Positions 53,667 through 63,003 are shown, counted from the stretch's first letter. The stretch: DNA of 64,000 nucleotides from JAOUEA01 sp963810945 (GCA_963810945.1 CAWEPI010000008.1:558001-622000), one strand, 5' to 3'. Notes: generated by a model from the letters alone, not told the origin. Made by a program: numbers and translations.

Positions 53667-54943
53667 ATGGCCATCCTCACCCTCGGGATCTCCTTCCGTC
53701 GCGCGCCGATCGAGCTGCTGGAGCAGCTCGCCTTCACCGACGACGACCTCGCCAAGGCGTACCACCACGCGCACGAGGCGGACGGCATCGACGAGGCCGT
53801 GATCCTGTCCACCTGCAACCGCGTCGAGGTCTACGCGAACGTGCCGACCTACCACGCGGGGTTCCTCGCGTTGCGACGGTTGTTGACCGAGACGCGCGGC
53901 GTCGACCCCGAGGCGCTGGCCGAACCCCTGTACGCCCACTGGGAGCAGGACGCCGCGGATCACCTGTTCGCGGTGGCGAGCGGCCTCGACTCGATGGTCC
54001 TCGGCGAGACCCAGATCTACGCGCAGGTGCGCGAGGCGCTCCGGCGCGCCGAGACCGAGGACGCCGCGGGCCCGGCGCTGACCGCCTTGTTCCACGCGGC
54101 CGTGCGGACGGGACGCCGCGTGCGCCAGGAGACGTCGCTCGGCGCCGCGCCCGACGCGTTCGTGGCGCTCGGCGCCGACCTCGCCGACGAGGCCCTCGGC
54201 GGTCTCGAGGGCCGTGACGTGGTCGTGGTGGGCGCGGGACAGATGTCCGCGCTCGCGGTGAAGCACCTGCGGCAGCGGGGTGTCGGTCCGGTGCGGATCC
54301 TGAACCGGTCGCTCGAGCACGCGCGCGCGCTCGCGGAACGTTCGAACGCGGAACACGGCGACCTCGACGCGCTGCCGTCGGCCCTCACCCATGCGGACCT
54401 CGTGCGTGAGCGCGACGGGCGCCAGCGGCGTGGTCGTGCACGCGCGGGGCCGTCCGCGAGGCGATGACCGTGCGGGCCGGACGGCCGCTCCTGCTCGTCG
54501 ACCTCGCGGTGCCGCGCGACGTGGATCCCGAGGCCGCGTCCGTCGAGGGCGTGCGGCTCCTCGACATCGTGACCTTGCGCGAGCGTCTCGCCGCGCACGA
54601 CGAGGAGACGGCGGCCGACATCGCGGACGCGCATCGGATCGTCGTCGACGAGGTCCACCGTTACGTGGTGCGCCGACGCAGCGACGCCCTCGCGCCCCTG
54701 ATCACCGCGTTGCGGCGCCGCGGCGACGCCGTGATGCAGGCCGAACTCGCCCGCTACGCCTCGCGCCTGTCCGCGCTCGATGCCGACGAGCGCGCCGCCG
54801 TGGAGTCGCTCGCGCGAGGCATCGTGGCGAAGCTGCTGCACGAGCCCATCGTCGAGCTGAAGGAGCGATCCGCGCCGGGCACGGAGAACGTGCACGCGGC
54901 GATGCTCGCCGAGCTGTTCGGCATCGACCTCGAGGCGGAGTGA
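53667..54943 (+). CDS. hemA: Glutamyl-tRNA reductase, two frameshifts
   Basis: HemA reduces glutamyl-tRNA to glutamate-1-semialdehyde, the first step of C5 tetrapyrrole synthesis. The start (MAILTLGISFRRAPIELLEQ) and the catalytic Cys50 in LSTCNRVEVYA are present, with GLDSMVLGETQI and the NADPH-binding VVVVGAGQMS. Two indels near 54408 and 54453 interrupt the segment LVVSATGASG to VREAMTVRAG; reading resumes as TVRAGRPLLLVDLAVPRDVD. Joined length is about 425 residues. The gene ends in a GTGA overlap with hemC. Confidence 0.9.
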
Positions 54944-55843
54944 CGCCGCTCCGCATCGGCACCCGTCGCTCGCGGCTCGCGCTCGCACAGGCCGAGGAGA
55001 TCCGCGCGCGGCTCGCGGGCATCGGCGCGGAGGCGGAGATCGTCCCCATGAGCACCTCGGGGGACGAAGGGACGAGCGCCGAGGACGCGCCGCAGGGACT
55101 CAAGGGTCTCTGGGTGGACACGATCCTCGACGCGCTCGAGTCCGGCGAGCTCGACCTGGCGGTGCACTCGGCGAAGGACCTGCCCGCCGAGGACGACGAC
55201 GGCTTCGTGGTGGGCGCCGTCCCCGAGCGCGCGGACCCGTTCGACGTGCTGATCACCCGCGAAGCCGCGTTGCCGGCGGGCGCGGTGATCGGGACCTCGT
55301 CGGTGCGGCGCCGCGCCCAGCTGCTGGCGGCGTTCCCCGGGCTGACCGTCACCGACCTCCGCGGCAACGTCGACACACGCCTGCGCAAGCTCGAGGACGG
55401 GGAGGTCGACGCGGCCGTGCTCGCCGCGGCCGGGCTCGCGCGGCTGGGCATCGAGCCTGCGCACGCCCGAACGCTCCCGCTGGCGCAGATGGTGCCCGCG
55501 CCGGGTCAGGGCAGCCTGGCCGTGCAGTGTCGCGAAGACGACGAACTCGCCCGCGCGGCGCTGGAGGCGATCGATCACGCGTCCTCACACGCCGCGTTCG
55601 ATGCCGAGCGCTCCCTCATGTGGCGGCTCGGAGGAGGGTGCGCCCTCCCGTTGGGCGGCTACGCCGCGCTCGGCGAGGACCGGACCCTTCGGCTCGTGGC
55701 GCTCGTCGCCACGCCGGAGGGCGACCGTGTGCTCCGCGTCGAGAGCGTCCGGGGCGGATCCGGAGGCGGTGGCGGGAGAGGCCGCGCGTGCCCTGATCGA
55801 GGAGGGCGCCGAAGAGATCCTCGCCGAGGTCTCGGAGCCGTGA
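54940..55843 (+). CDS. hemC: Porphobilinogen deaminase, one frameshift near the end
   Basis: HemC polymerises four porphobilinogens to hydroxymethylbilane. The protein has RIGTRRSRLALAQA, DLAVHSAKDLPAE, GTSSVRRRAQL and the cofactor-binding Cys234 in GGGCALPLGGYA. A single extra base near 55755 shifts the last 28 residues into another frame, which reads EAARALIEEGAEEILAEVSEP to the stop at 55843. Joined length is about 300 residues. It overlaps hemA (GTGA at the start) and hemD (GTGA at the end). Confidence 0.92.
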
Positions 55844-56613
55844 GCCCTCGCTCACGCGGCGGTCCGCTGGCGGGCCGCACGATCCTCGTGACCCGGCCGT
55901 CGGAACAGTCGTCGCAACTCGTCAAGTTACTTGACCGATTGGGAGCGCGGTCGATCCCGGCGCCCGCCATCGAGATCGTCCCTGCGCGCAGCGCCGCGTT
56001 GACCCGCAGCCTGAAGGCGCTCGCCGCGGGCGAGTTCGCGTGGGTCACGCTCACGAGCCGCGCCACCGTCGACGTGCTGGCCTCCCGCCTCGGTGGCCCC
56101 GAGGACGTGCGGGCCGACGTGGCCGCGATCGGCGACGGCACCGCCGCGGCCTTCCGTCGCTGGGCGCATCGGGAACCGGATCTGCGGCCCACCACCTTCA
56201 CGACCGCCGCGCTCGCGCGCGCCTTCCCGCGCGGGAGCGGTCGCGTGCTGTGTGCACGCGCGGACATCGCGCCCGAGGGACTGGAGTCCGCACTCGCCGC
56301 GAAGGGGTGGTCTCCCGAGCGCGTCGACGCCTACCGCACCCGCATGCCGCGCGCCCTGCCGCCGGAGGCGCGCGGCGCGCTGAAGGCGGGCGAGGTCGAC
56401 GCGGTCACGTTCACGAGCGCCTCGACGGTGCGCGGCTTCGTGGGGGCGCTCGGGCCCGTCCGCGGCGCCCCCAAGGTCGTGTGCATCGGGCCGGTCACCG
56501 CTAAGGAGGCGCGGGCCCACGGGCTCACGGTGCACGCGGTGGCCAACCCCCACACGATCGAGGGGCTGGTCGTCGCTCTGGAGCGCGTCCTCGTGAAGGG
56601 CGCGACCGCCTAG
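55840..56613 (+). CDS. hemD: Uroporphyrinogen-III synthase
   Basis: HemD cyclises and inverts ring D of hydroxymethylbilane. The 257-residue protein has the two-lobed HemD pattern: N-terminal GRTILVTRPSEQSSQLVKLL and LTSRATVDVL, then VDAVTFTSASTVRGFV and the C-terminal CIGPVTAKEARAHGLTVHAVA. HemD sequences vary widely, but the position between hemC and hemB supports the call strongly. The GTG at 55840 overlaps the hemC stop. Confidence 0.9.
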   Translation: MSPRSRGGPLAGRTILVTRPSEQSSQLVKLLDRLGARSIPAPAIEIVPARSAALTRSLKALAAGEFAWVTLTSRATVDVLASRLGGPEDVRADVAAIGDGTAAAFRRWAHREPDLRPTTFTTAALARAFPRGSGRVLCARADIAPEGLESALAAKGWSPERVDAYRTRMPRALPPEARGALKAGEVDAVTFTSASTVRGFVGALGPVRGAPKVVCIGPVTAKEARAHGLTVHAVANPHTIEGLVVALERVLVKGATA

Positions 56614-56623
56614 AATCTCTCGC

Positions 56624-57607
56624 ATGAGCTTCCCCTCGCAGCGGCCGCGACGGATGCGGCGCACGCCCGCCTTGCGCGGGCTCGTGCGCGAGACCACGCT
56701 CACCCCGCGCGACCTGATCGCGCCCCTCTTCGTGAAGGAGGGCATCGCCGAGCCCGCGGAGATCCCCTCGATGCCGGGGCAGGTCCAGCACACGCTGGAA
56801 TCCGTGCGCAAGGAGGTCGTGGAGATCGCGTCGCGCGGTGTGTCGGCCTTCATGCTCTTCGGGATCCCCGCCCGCAAGGACGCGGAGGGATCCGAAGCGT
56901 GGAACCCCGACGGGATCGGGCAACGCGCGATCGGGGCCGTGGTGCAGGAGCTCGGCCACGATCACGTCGTGATCGGCGACCTCTGCCTGGACGAGTACAC
57001 GGATCACGGCCACTGCGGCGTGCTGACGGACGCCGGCGACGTGGACAACGACGCCACGTTGGATCGGTACCGCAGGATCGCCGTCGCGCAGGCGGATGCG
57101 GGGGTGCAGATGGTGGGGCCGAGCGGCATGATGGACGGCCAGGTCGCGGCGATCCGCGGCGCGCTCGACGACGCCGGCCACCCCCACGTGGGGATCATGG
57201 CGTACGCAGCGAAGTTCGCATCCGCCTTCTACGGGCCGTTCCGCGATGCCGCCGAGTGCGCGCCCCGGTTCGGCGATCGCAGCGGCTACCAGATGGACCC
57301 GGCTAACGCGGACGAGGCGGTGCGAGAGATCCTCGCCGACATCGAGGAGGGCGCCGACGTCGTGATGGTGAAACCGGCGCTCCCCTACCTCGACATCATC
57401 CGCGCGGCCAAGGACCTCACGGGCTTCCCGATGGCCGCGTACCACGTGAGCGGGGAGTACGCGATGCTGAAGGCGGCCGCCCAGAACGGGTGGCTCGACG
57501 AACGGCGCGCGGCGCTGGAATCGCTCACGTCGATCCGACGCGCCGGCGCCGACCTGATCCTCACCTACTACGCGAAGGATGCGGCCGACTGGCTCGTCGC
57601 CGGATGA
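56624..57607 (+). CDS. hemB: Porphobilinogen synthase (delta-aminolevulinate dehydratase)
   Basis: HemB condenses two aminolevulinates. The 327-residue protein has the two Schiff-base lysine regions (IMAYAAKFASAFYGPF and VMVKPALPYLDI). The metal-binding stretch DLCLDEYTDHGHCGVL retains two of the three zinc cysteines and has Asp at the middle position, a variant common in actinobacteria. The ATG at 56624 starts 10 nt after hemD; its stop overlaps hemL (ATGA). Confidence 0.95.
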   Translation: MSFPSQRPRRMRRTPALRGLVRETTLTPRDLIAPLFVKEGIAEPAEIPSMPGQVQHTLESVRKEVVEIASRGVSAFMLFGIPARKDAEGSEAWNPDGIGQRAIGAVVQELGHDHVVIGDLCLDEYTDHGHCGVLTDAGDVDNDATLDRYRRIAVAQADAGVQMVGPSGMMDGQVAAIRGALDDAGHPHVGIMAYAAKFASAFYGPFRDAAECAPRFGDRSGYQMDPANADEAVREILADIEEGADVVMVKPALPYLDIIRAAKDLTGFPMAAYHVSGEYAMLKAAAQNGWLDERRAALESLTSIRRAGADLILTYYAKDAADWLVAG

Positions 57608-58878
57608 CGCGATCGGACGAGCTCTTCGCCCGCGCGCGCACGCTGATCCCCGGTGGCGTCGACTCCCCCGTCCGTGCGTTCGGCGGCGTCGGCGGGACCC
57701 CCGTCTTCGCGGCGCGCGGCGAGGGCGCCTACCTCGTCGACGTCGACGGGAACCGCTACGTCGACCTCGTGCAGTCCTGGGGCGCGCTTCTGTTCGGCCA
57801 CGCCTGTCCGGCGATCGTGGCGGCCGCCACCGAGGCGGCGCGGCACGGCACATCGTTCGGGATCCCCACGGAGGCCGAGGTTGAGCTCGCGGGGCGGATC
57901 GTGGACGCGGTGCCGAGCGTGGAGATGGTGCGGCTGGTGAGCTCGGGCACCGAGGCCACGATGAGCGCGATCCGCCTGGCGCGCGGCTTCACGGGGCGCG
58001 ACCTGATCCTGAAGTTCGCGGGTTGCTACCACGGCCACTCGGACCCGCTGCTCGCCAAGGGCGCGGGCAGCGGCCTCGCCACGCTCGGGATCCCCTCGTC
58101 CCCGGGCGTGACCGAGGGGTCCGCGCGCGACACCCTGACCGCCCCCTTCAACGACCTCGGTGCGGTGCGTCGCATCTTCGAGGAGCACGGCCACGACATC
58201 GCGGCGGTGATCGTCGAGCCCGTCGCCGCGAACATGGGCGTCGTGCCTCCGGAGCCCGGGTTCCTCGAGGGCCTCCGCGAGCTCTGCGACACGTCGGGCA
58301 CGCTCCTGCTGTTCGACGAGGTGATCACGGGATTCCGCATCGCCTACACGGGGGCGCAGACGTTCTTCGGCGTGCGGCCCGACCTCACGGCGTTCGGCAA
58401 GGTGATGGGGGGCGGCTTCCCGAGTGCGGCGTTCGGCGGGCGCGGCGACGTGATGGAGGTCCTGGCGCCCACCGGTCCCGTCTACCAGGCGGGGACGCTC
58501 AGCGGGAACCCGGTGGCGGTGGCCGCGGGCATCGCCGCGCTCGACCTCGCCCGCGAGACCGACCCCTACCCCACGCTCGAGCGCACCGCGACGACGCTCA
58601 CCGACGCGCTCGCGGCGGCGTTCGCCGAGGCCTCGATCCCCGCGACGATCAACCGAGCGGGCTCGCTCTTCAGCGTCTTCTTCACGGACGAGGCCGTGCG
58701 GGACTTCGACGGCGCGGCCGCGGCGGACCACGAGCGGTACGCTCGCTTCTTCCACCATCTGCTCGATCGGGGTGTCTACCTCCCGCCCTCGGGCTACGAG
58801 CTGTGGACCCTCAGCACGACGCACGGCCCCGACGAGGTCACACGGGTCGTCGAGGCCGTGGCGTCGTTCCGCGGGTAG
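57604..58878 (+). CDS. hemL: Glutamate-1-semialdehyde 2,1-aminomutase
   Basis: HemL isomerises glutamate-1-semialdehyde to aminolevulinate. The 424-residue PLP enzyme shows LIPGGVDSPVRAFGGVGG, the PLP-contact region SSGTEATMSAIRLARG, LLFDEVITGFR and the cofactor Lys in TAFGKVMGGGFP. It completes the hemACDBL run, all coupled by short overlaps or spacings, which provides every step from glutamyl-tRNA to uroporphyrinogen III. Confidence 0.96.
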   Translation: MTRSDELFARARTLIPGGVDSPVRAFGGVGGTPVFAARGEGAYLVDVDGNRYVDLVQSWGALLFGHACPAIVAAATEAARHGTSFGIPTEAEVELAGRIVDAVPSVEMVRLVSSGTEATMSAIRLARGFTGRDLILKFAGCYHGHSDPLLAKGAGSGLATLGIPSSPGVTEGSARDTLTAPFNDLGAVRRIFEEHGHDIAAVIVEPVAANMGVVPPEPGFLEGLRELCDTSGTLLLFDEVITGFRIAYTGAQTFFGVRPDLTAFGKVMGGGFPSAAFGGRGDVMEVLAPTGPVYQAGTLSGNPVAVAAGIAALDLARETDPYPTLERTATTLTDALAAAFAEASIPATINRAGSLFSVFFTDEAVRDFDGAAAADHERYARFFHHLLDRGVYLPPSGYELWTLSTTHGPDEVTRVVEAVASFRG

Positions 58879-58945
58879 CCGGGGCTCCCGGCGGACGAGG
58901 GATGCGGAACCTGTCTGCGCGGGTCGGCCGCCGCGGGAACCTGAT

Positions 58946-59392
58946 CTAGGCGGCGGTGGCGGGCACCGGGTCGTCGCGCAGATCGACGTCCTGCACCTCG
59001 AGGGCGAGGCAGAAGGTGCCGATCACGCGGTCGAGCGCGTCGTGCGTGGGCGCCACCTCGCAGCGGACGGTGCCGCGGGCGCCGTAGAGCGTGAACTCCG
59101 CGGTGTCGCCGCTCAACGCCGCGACGTGGGCCTCCAGGATGGCGAGGTTGACCCCTTCCATCCCGAACAGCGCCAGGAGATCGCGCCCCTCGCACTTCGA
59201 GAACGGAAGACCGATCACCTCGGCCGCCGCGCCGGTCACCGTCCGCATCCGCAGGGCCGTGTCCGTGGTCCAGAAGAAGACCGGACGGCCGTCCGCGGCA
59301 CGACGCACCGTGTCGCTGCCGGCGAACCGCCGGGTCGGCGGCGGCGGTACCGGGACCTGGTCCGTGATGCCGATCAGTTCCCACTGCCTCAT
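58946..59392 (-). CDS. Single PAS-domain protein
   Basis: The 148-residue protein has an N-terminal 40-residue linker and one PAS-like domain (VFFWTTDTALRMRTVTGAAAEVIGL ... GRDLLALFGMEG ... VIGTFCLALEVQDV). No output domain is attached, so it may bind a ligand or heme and act with an unlinked partner. The ATG at 59392 follows GGGAGGGGTGAG. It is convergent with hemL and lies downstream of the FAD oxidoreductase with 152 nt between. Nothing else is seen in that gap. Confidence 0.7.
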   Translation of the reverse strand: MRQWELIGITDQVPVPPPPTRRFAGSDTVRRAADGRPVFFWTTDTALRMRTVTGAAAEVIGLPFSKCEGRDLLALFGMEGVNLAILEAHVAALSGDTAEFTLYGARGTVRCEVAPTHDALDRVIGTFCLALEVQDVDLRDDPVPATAA

Positions 59393-59544
59393 CGAACTCA
59401 CCCCTCCCAGGGTCGGGATCTGTTGTACCTGATTTCGGGTAATCGAGGCCCCCGGCGTAGGGGTCGTTCGGCCCATTTCGTGTGTAGGCCGAATGCCCAC
59501 GGCCTTCCGGAGGGGAGGTGGAAGGTTGATCGTCGCGCGTCGCG

Positions 59545-61176
59545 CTACCGCTTGCGCTTCTTGAGCTTGCGATCCTTCAGGATCTCGCGGACGCAGTGGT
59601 GGCCGGGCATGCCCGTCACGCCTCCCCCCGCGTGGGTGGCGCTGCTGGCCTGGTAGAGCCCGGCGATCGGCGTGCGGTAGTCGGCGTAGCCCGGCGCGGG
59701 ACGCATGTGGAAGAGCTGGTCCACCGTGAGCTCGCCGTGGAAGATGTTCCCGCCGATCAGGCCCCACTCGTCCTGCATCTGCTTCGGCCCGATGATCTGG
59801 CGATGCAGGATGGACCCCTTGAAGTTGGGCGCCACCTCGTTGACCCGGTCGATCAGGCGGTCCGCGTAAGCCTCGAGGTCGGCGTCGTGGCCGTCCTCCT
59901 CGGCCCATTCCTGGGGCACCCACTGGGTGAACATCGACACGACGTGGACGCCCTCGGGCGCGAGGGTCTTGTCGAAGACCGTGGGGATCGCGGTGTCGCT
60001 GAACGGAAGCGTGGCGGCCTTGCCGAACCGCGCCTCCTGGAAGGCGCGCTCCAGGTAGTCGGCGTCGTCGAGGATCTGGATCGCGCCGCCGTGGATCTGC
60101 GGGTCGAACCCGGGGTCCGCCGTGAACTCGGGCAGCTCCGCCACCGCGAGGTTGATCTTCACGGTGCCGCTGCGGGTGCGCCAGTGCTCGATGTCCTCGA
60201 CGAAGGACGACGGGAGCTCCGAGGCCTCGAGCTGCTCGAGGAACGTGATCTTGGGGTGGCAGGTGGTCACGACGGTGGGCGCGATGATCTCCTCGCCGTC
60301 CTCGAGCGTGACGCCGCGGACCCGGCCGTTCTGCGTGAGCACCTTGTGGACGCGGGCGTCGGTGCGGATCTCCGCGCCGAAGTACCGAGCCGATGCCTCG
60401 CACGCCGCGCTCACGGCGCCCATGCCGCCTTCGGGGTACCCCCAGCTCGCGATCTGCCCGTCGCCGATGTCGCCCACGGAGTGATGCATGAGCACGTATG
60501 CCGTGCCGGGCGCGTCTGGTCCTGCCCACGTGCCGATGATCCCGTTGACCGCCATGAAGCCCTTCAGCACCGGCGACTCGAACCAGCGGTCCAGCAGATC
60601 CGTCGCGCTCATCGTGAAGAGCCGGGTGATGTCGGCCACCGTCTGGGGGTCGATCTCCTTGCGGAGCTGCCAGCCGAGCTGCGCGACGTCCTTGATGTCG
60701 CCGGGCTTCTTGGACCCCAGGTTGGGGGGCGTCTCCATCAAGAGCGGCCCGAGGATGTTCGCGATCCTTCCGATCCACTCCTCGAACGCGAAGTAGGCGT
60801 CGGCATCCTTCTTGGAGAACCGCGCGATGGACGCGCGCGTCTTGGCCTCGTCCTCGTGTTGCACGACGGAGCGGCCGTCGGTGGTGGGCAGGTAGCCCAT
60901 CCCCTGCGGGTAGACCTTGTAGCCGAAGCGTTCCAGCTGGAGATCGCGCTGGATGCTCGGCGGCATCAAGCTCATCACGTAGGAGAGCGTCGTCACCTTG
61001 ATGTCGGGCGCCTCCTCCCACGGGCTCATCGTGTCGGCGGCGCCGCCGGTCTTGTGTCGCGCCTCCAGCACCACGGTGCGGGCTCCATGCTTGGCCAGGT
61101 AGGCCCCCGTGATGAGGCCGTTGTGCCCCCCACCGATCACGATGGCGTCGTAGCGGTTCGCCTGCTGCTGGGTCAT
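59545..61176 (-). CDS. Phytoene-desaturase-like FAD-dependent oxidoreductase (PYROXD2-like)
   Basis: The 543-residue protein has an N-terminal FAD site (DAIVIGGGHNGLITGAYLAKHG; VVLEARHKTGGAADT) and a C-terminal FAD-contact region (SSATHAGGGVTGMPGHHCVREIL), as in CrtI-like and PYROXD2-like oxidoreductases. No carotenoid genes are near, so a carotenoid role is not supported. The C-terminus is Lys/Arg-rich (KDRKLKKRKR). The ATG is preceded by a weak site and a 168-bp gap to the divergent msrA. Confidence 0.85.
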   Translation of the reverse strand: MTQQQANRYDAIVIGGGHNGLITGAYLAKHGARTVVLEARHKTGGAADTMSPWEEAPDIKVTTLSYVMSLMPPSIQRDLQLERFGYKVYPQGMGYLPTTDGRSVVQHEDEAKTRASIARFSKKDADAYFAFEEWIGRIANILGPLLMETPPNLGSKKPGDIKDVAQLGWQLRKEIDPQTVADITRLFTMSATDLLDRWFESPVLKGFMAVNGIIGTWAGPDAPGTAYVLMHHSVGDIGDGQIASWGYPEGGMGAVSAACEASARYFGAEIRTDARVHKVLTQNGRVRGVTLEDGEEIIAPTVVTTCHPKITFLEQLEASELPSSFVEDIEHWRTRSGTVKINLAVAELPEFTADPGFDPQIHGGAIQILDDADYLERAFQEARFGKAATLPFSDTAIPTVFDKTLAPEGVHVVSMFTQWVPQEWAEEDGHDADLEAYADRLIDRVNEVAPNFKGSILHRQIIGPKQMQDEWGLIGGNIFHGELTVDQLFHMRPAPGYADYRTPIAGLYQASSATHAGGGVTGMPGHHCVREILKDRKLKKRKR

Positions 61177-61343
61177 GAGATTGAATCTCCATTCAGGAAA
61201 CGGACCCGAGAAGGGTACACCAGAGACCCGCTAGCTGCGAAATCGAGTTGGACGGGCGTTCAGTCGCAGGGCACACCGCGACGAGGGTGCAACGCTCGGC
61301 ACCATTCGCGAGACGATGGAGTACGAGCCAGGAAGGGAGACCG

Positions 61344-61871
61344 ATGATGCAGCAGCAGGCGACGTTCGGCGCTGGGTGCTTCTGGGGAGTTGAGTGGGTC
61401 TACCGGCAGGTGCCCGGCGTCTCCGAGGTGATCAGCGGGTTCAGTGGCGGCCACGTGCCGGGCGCCAGCTATCGGGATGTCTGCGGCGGGACGACGGGCC
61501 ATGCCGAGGTCGTCCAGGTGACGTTCGACCCGGAGGTCGTCTCCTACGACCAGCTGCTCCAGGTCTTCTGGGCGATGCACGATCCGACGCAGGTGGATCG
61601 CCAGGGACCCGACCGGGGAACCCAGTACCGCAGCGCGATCTTCACGCACTCGCCCGAGCAGCGGGCCGCCGCCGAGGCGTCGCGCGAAGCCGCCCAGGCG
61701 CGGTTCTCGCGCCCGATCGCGACGGAGATCGCCGACTTCGAGGCGTTCTACCCCGCCGAGGACTACCACCAGCGGTACTACGAGAAGACCGGCCACGAGC
61801 CGTACTGCCACGTGTTGCCGAAAGGATTGCTCGCGGACCTGGGCCTCGTGCCGGCCGCGGTCGACGGCTGA
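61344..61871 (+). CDS. msrA: Peptide methionine sulfoxide reductase A
   Basis: MsrA reduces methionine-S-sulfoxide. The 175-residue protein has the catalytic motif GAGCFWGVEW with Cys12, and the conserved GFSGGHVPGASYRDVCGGTTGHAEVVQV, DPTQVDRQGPDRGTQYRS and EDYHQRYYEK blocks. A resolving Cys near the C-terminus (PYCHVLPK) is present. The ATG at 61344 follows GGAAGGGAGACC. Confidence 0.95.
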   Translation: MMQQQATFGAGCFWGVEWVYRQVPGVSEVISGFSGGHVPGASYRDVCGGTTGHAEVVQVTFDPEVVSYDQLLQVFWAMHDPTQVDRQGPDRGTQYRSAIFTHSPEQRAAAEASREAAQARFSRPIATEIADFEAFYPAEDYHQRYYEKTGHEPYCHVLPKGLLADLGLVPAAVDG

Positions 61872-61884
61872 TCCGACGCGGGCC

Positions 61885-61909
61885 ACCGGGAGGGCTCAGC
61901 CCTCCCGGT
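61885..61909. terminator. Bidirectional terminator between msrA and the CDGSH genes
   Basis: An 11-bp perfect stem ACCGGGAGGGC/GCCCTCCCGGT encloses a 3-nt loop. It lies 14 nt after the msrA stop and includes the last codons of the CDGSH gene, whose TGA is formed at the loop. It can serve both convergent transcripts. Confidence 0.75.
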
Positions 61910-62342
61910 ACCCCACCACCTTGTGCGAGCCGTCGCACAGCGGTTGGCATCCGGAGGCCCCGCACCGACAGAGCGAGACCCGGGCGCCGACGTCGACGAC
62001 GGCGCCCGACCGGTCGGTGACCGGCGTCGCTCCGGCCACGCGGATGGGGCCGTTGGGCTTCAGCGCCACGGCAGGGTGGGAGGTGTCGGGCACCTCCCAT
62101 GCGAACGGCTTGGGGAGGCGGCCCGTCGGCTGCTCCTCCTCGAAGCAGGCGTACGGGGGGGCAGCGTCACAGAGCGGCAGGGAGCCCGAGGCGCCGCATC
62201 GACAGACGAGGTACTCGGCCTCCTCGGTCAAGGGGTCGCCGGTAGCCCAGCTATCCCCCTCGCGCAGCAGGCGGACGAGGGGCACGCCCCGCACCCGGAG
62301 CGGTCCGCCCGCGATCGCCTCGATGAGCCGCTCACCCGTCAC
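61896..62342 (-). CDS. CDGSH iron-sulfur protein with one degenerate domain
   Basis: The 148-residue protein has two CDGSH-type modules. The C-terminal one (CRCGASGCQPLCDGSHKVVGY) has the full Cys3-His ligand set (C125, C127, C136, H140). The N-terminal one (CRCGASGSLPLCDAAPPYAC) keeps the three Cys but has Pro where the His ligand should be, so its cluster may be altered or lost. The GTG at 62342 overlaps the end of the upstream gene by 11 nt. Confidence 0.82.
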   Translation of the reverse strand: MTGERLIEAIAGGPLRVRGVPLVRLLREGDSWATGDPLTEEAEYLVCRCGASGSLPLCDAAPPYACFEEEQPTGRLPKPFAWEVPDTSHPAVALKPNGPIRVAGATPVTDRSGAVVDVGARVSLCRCGASGCQPLCDGSHKVVGYREG

Positions 62343-63003
62343 GGAAGCCGACGTCCTTGTGCGAGCCGTCGCAGAACGGCTTGTTCGCGGAATGCCCACA
62401 CCGGCAGAGCGTGACGCGGTTGCGCACCTCGTAGGTCCGGTCGTCGGCACCGACGATCCGCACGCCGCCGCGTACCCAGAGCGGACCGTCGGCCGAGACC
62501 GCGATGCCGGGGTCGAACGAGGGCTCCTCCGCCTCGGCGCCCACCTCGGGCGCGTGATCGATCGTGCCCGACGGACAGAGGTCCACCATGTGTTCGAGCC
62601 GCTCGCGGACCGCGGGATCCGAGGTCTCGGCGATCATGCGCCAGACGTTGGTGAAGCGATCCCCGCAGTAGCCCGCATGGGTGCAGAACGAGTGGTCGTC
62701 GGTCATCGCGACGCCGTGGCCGGGGAAGACCTTCGCACGTGTGGCCCTCGGAGCGGGGTCCGCGACCTCGGCGCCGTCCCACGCTTGATCCTCGTGGGAT
62801 TCGTCGCAGAACGGCTTGGTGGAGGAGCGACCGCACCGACACAGCGTGTAGCGCTTGCCGGTGGGAAGAGGCTCGAGCTGGGCCCAGTCGACAGGCTCGC
62901 CGAACTCCGTCTCCACCTGACGGGTGCGAGCCAGCGGCAACGACCCCGACACCTCGTACGGGCCTTCGGGTTCGATCCGGATCATCGGTTCGGGCTCGGC
63001 CAT
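62332..63003 (-). CDS. CDGSH iron-sulfur protein with two complete domains and a ferredoxin-like middle
   Basis: The 223-residue protein has complete CDGSH modules at both ends: C55, C57, C66, H70 (CRCGRSSTKPFCDESH) and C200, C202, C211, H215 (CRCGHSANKPFCDGSH). Between them is a Cys-containing segment (FCTHAGYCGDRFTNVWRM ... VDLCPSGTI) resembling a divergent Fe-S binding domain often found with CDGSH proteins. Each CDGSH module is expected to hold one [2Fe-2S] cluster. Its stop is 11 nt inside the downstream CDGSH gene, so the two are coupled. Role is unknown. Confidence 0.85.
   Translation of the reverse strand: MAEPEPMIRIEPEGPYEVSGSLPLARTRQVETEFGEPVDWAQLEPLPTGKRYTLCRCGRSSTKPFCDESHEDQAWDGAEVADPAPRATRAKVFPGHGVAMTDDHSFCTHAGYCGDRFTNVWRMIAETSDPAVRERLEHMVDLCPSGTIDHAPEVGAEAEEPSFDPGIAVSADGPLWVRGGVRIVGADDRTYEVRNRVTLCRCGHSANKPFCDGSHKDVGFRDG

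Noticed and set aside
59545..61176. Carotenoid desaturase (CrtI) assignment
   Set aside because: The sequence fits the broader PYROXD2-like group, and no phytoene synthase or other carotenoid gene is nearby.
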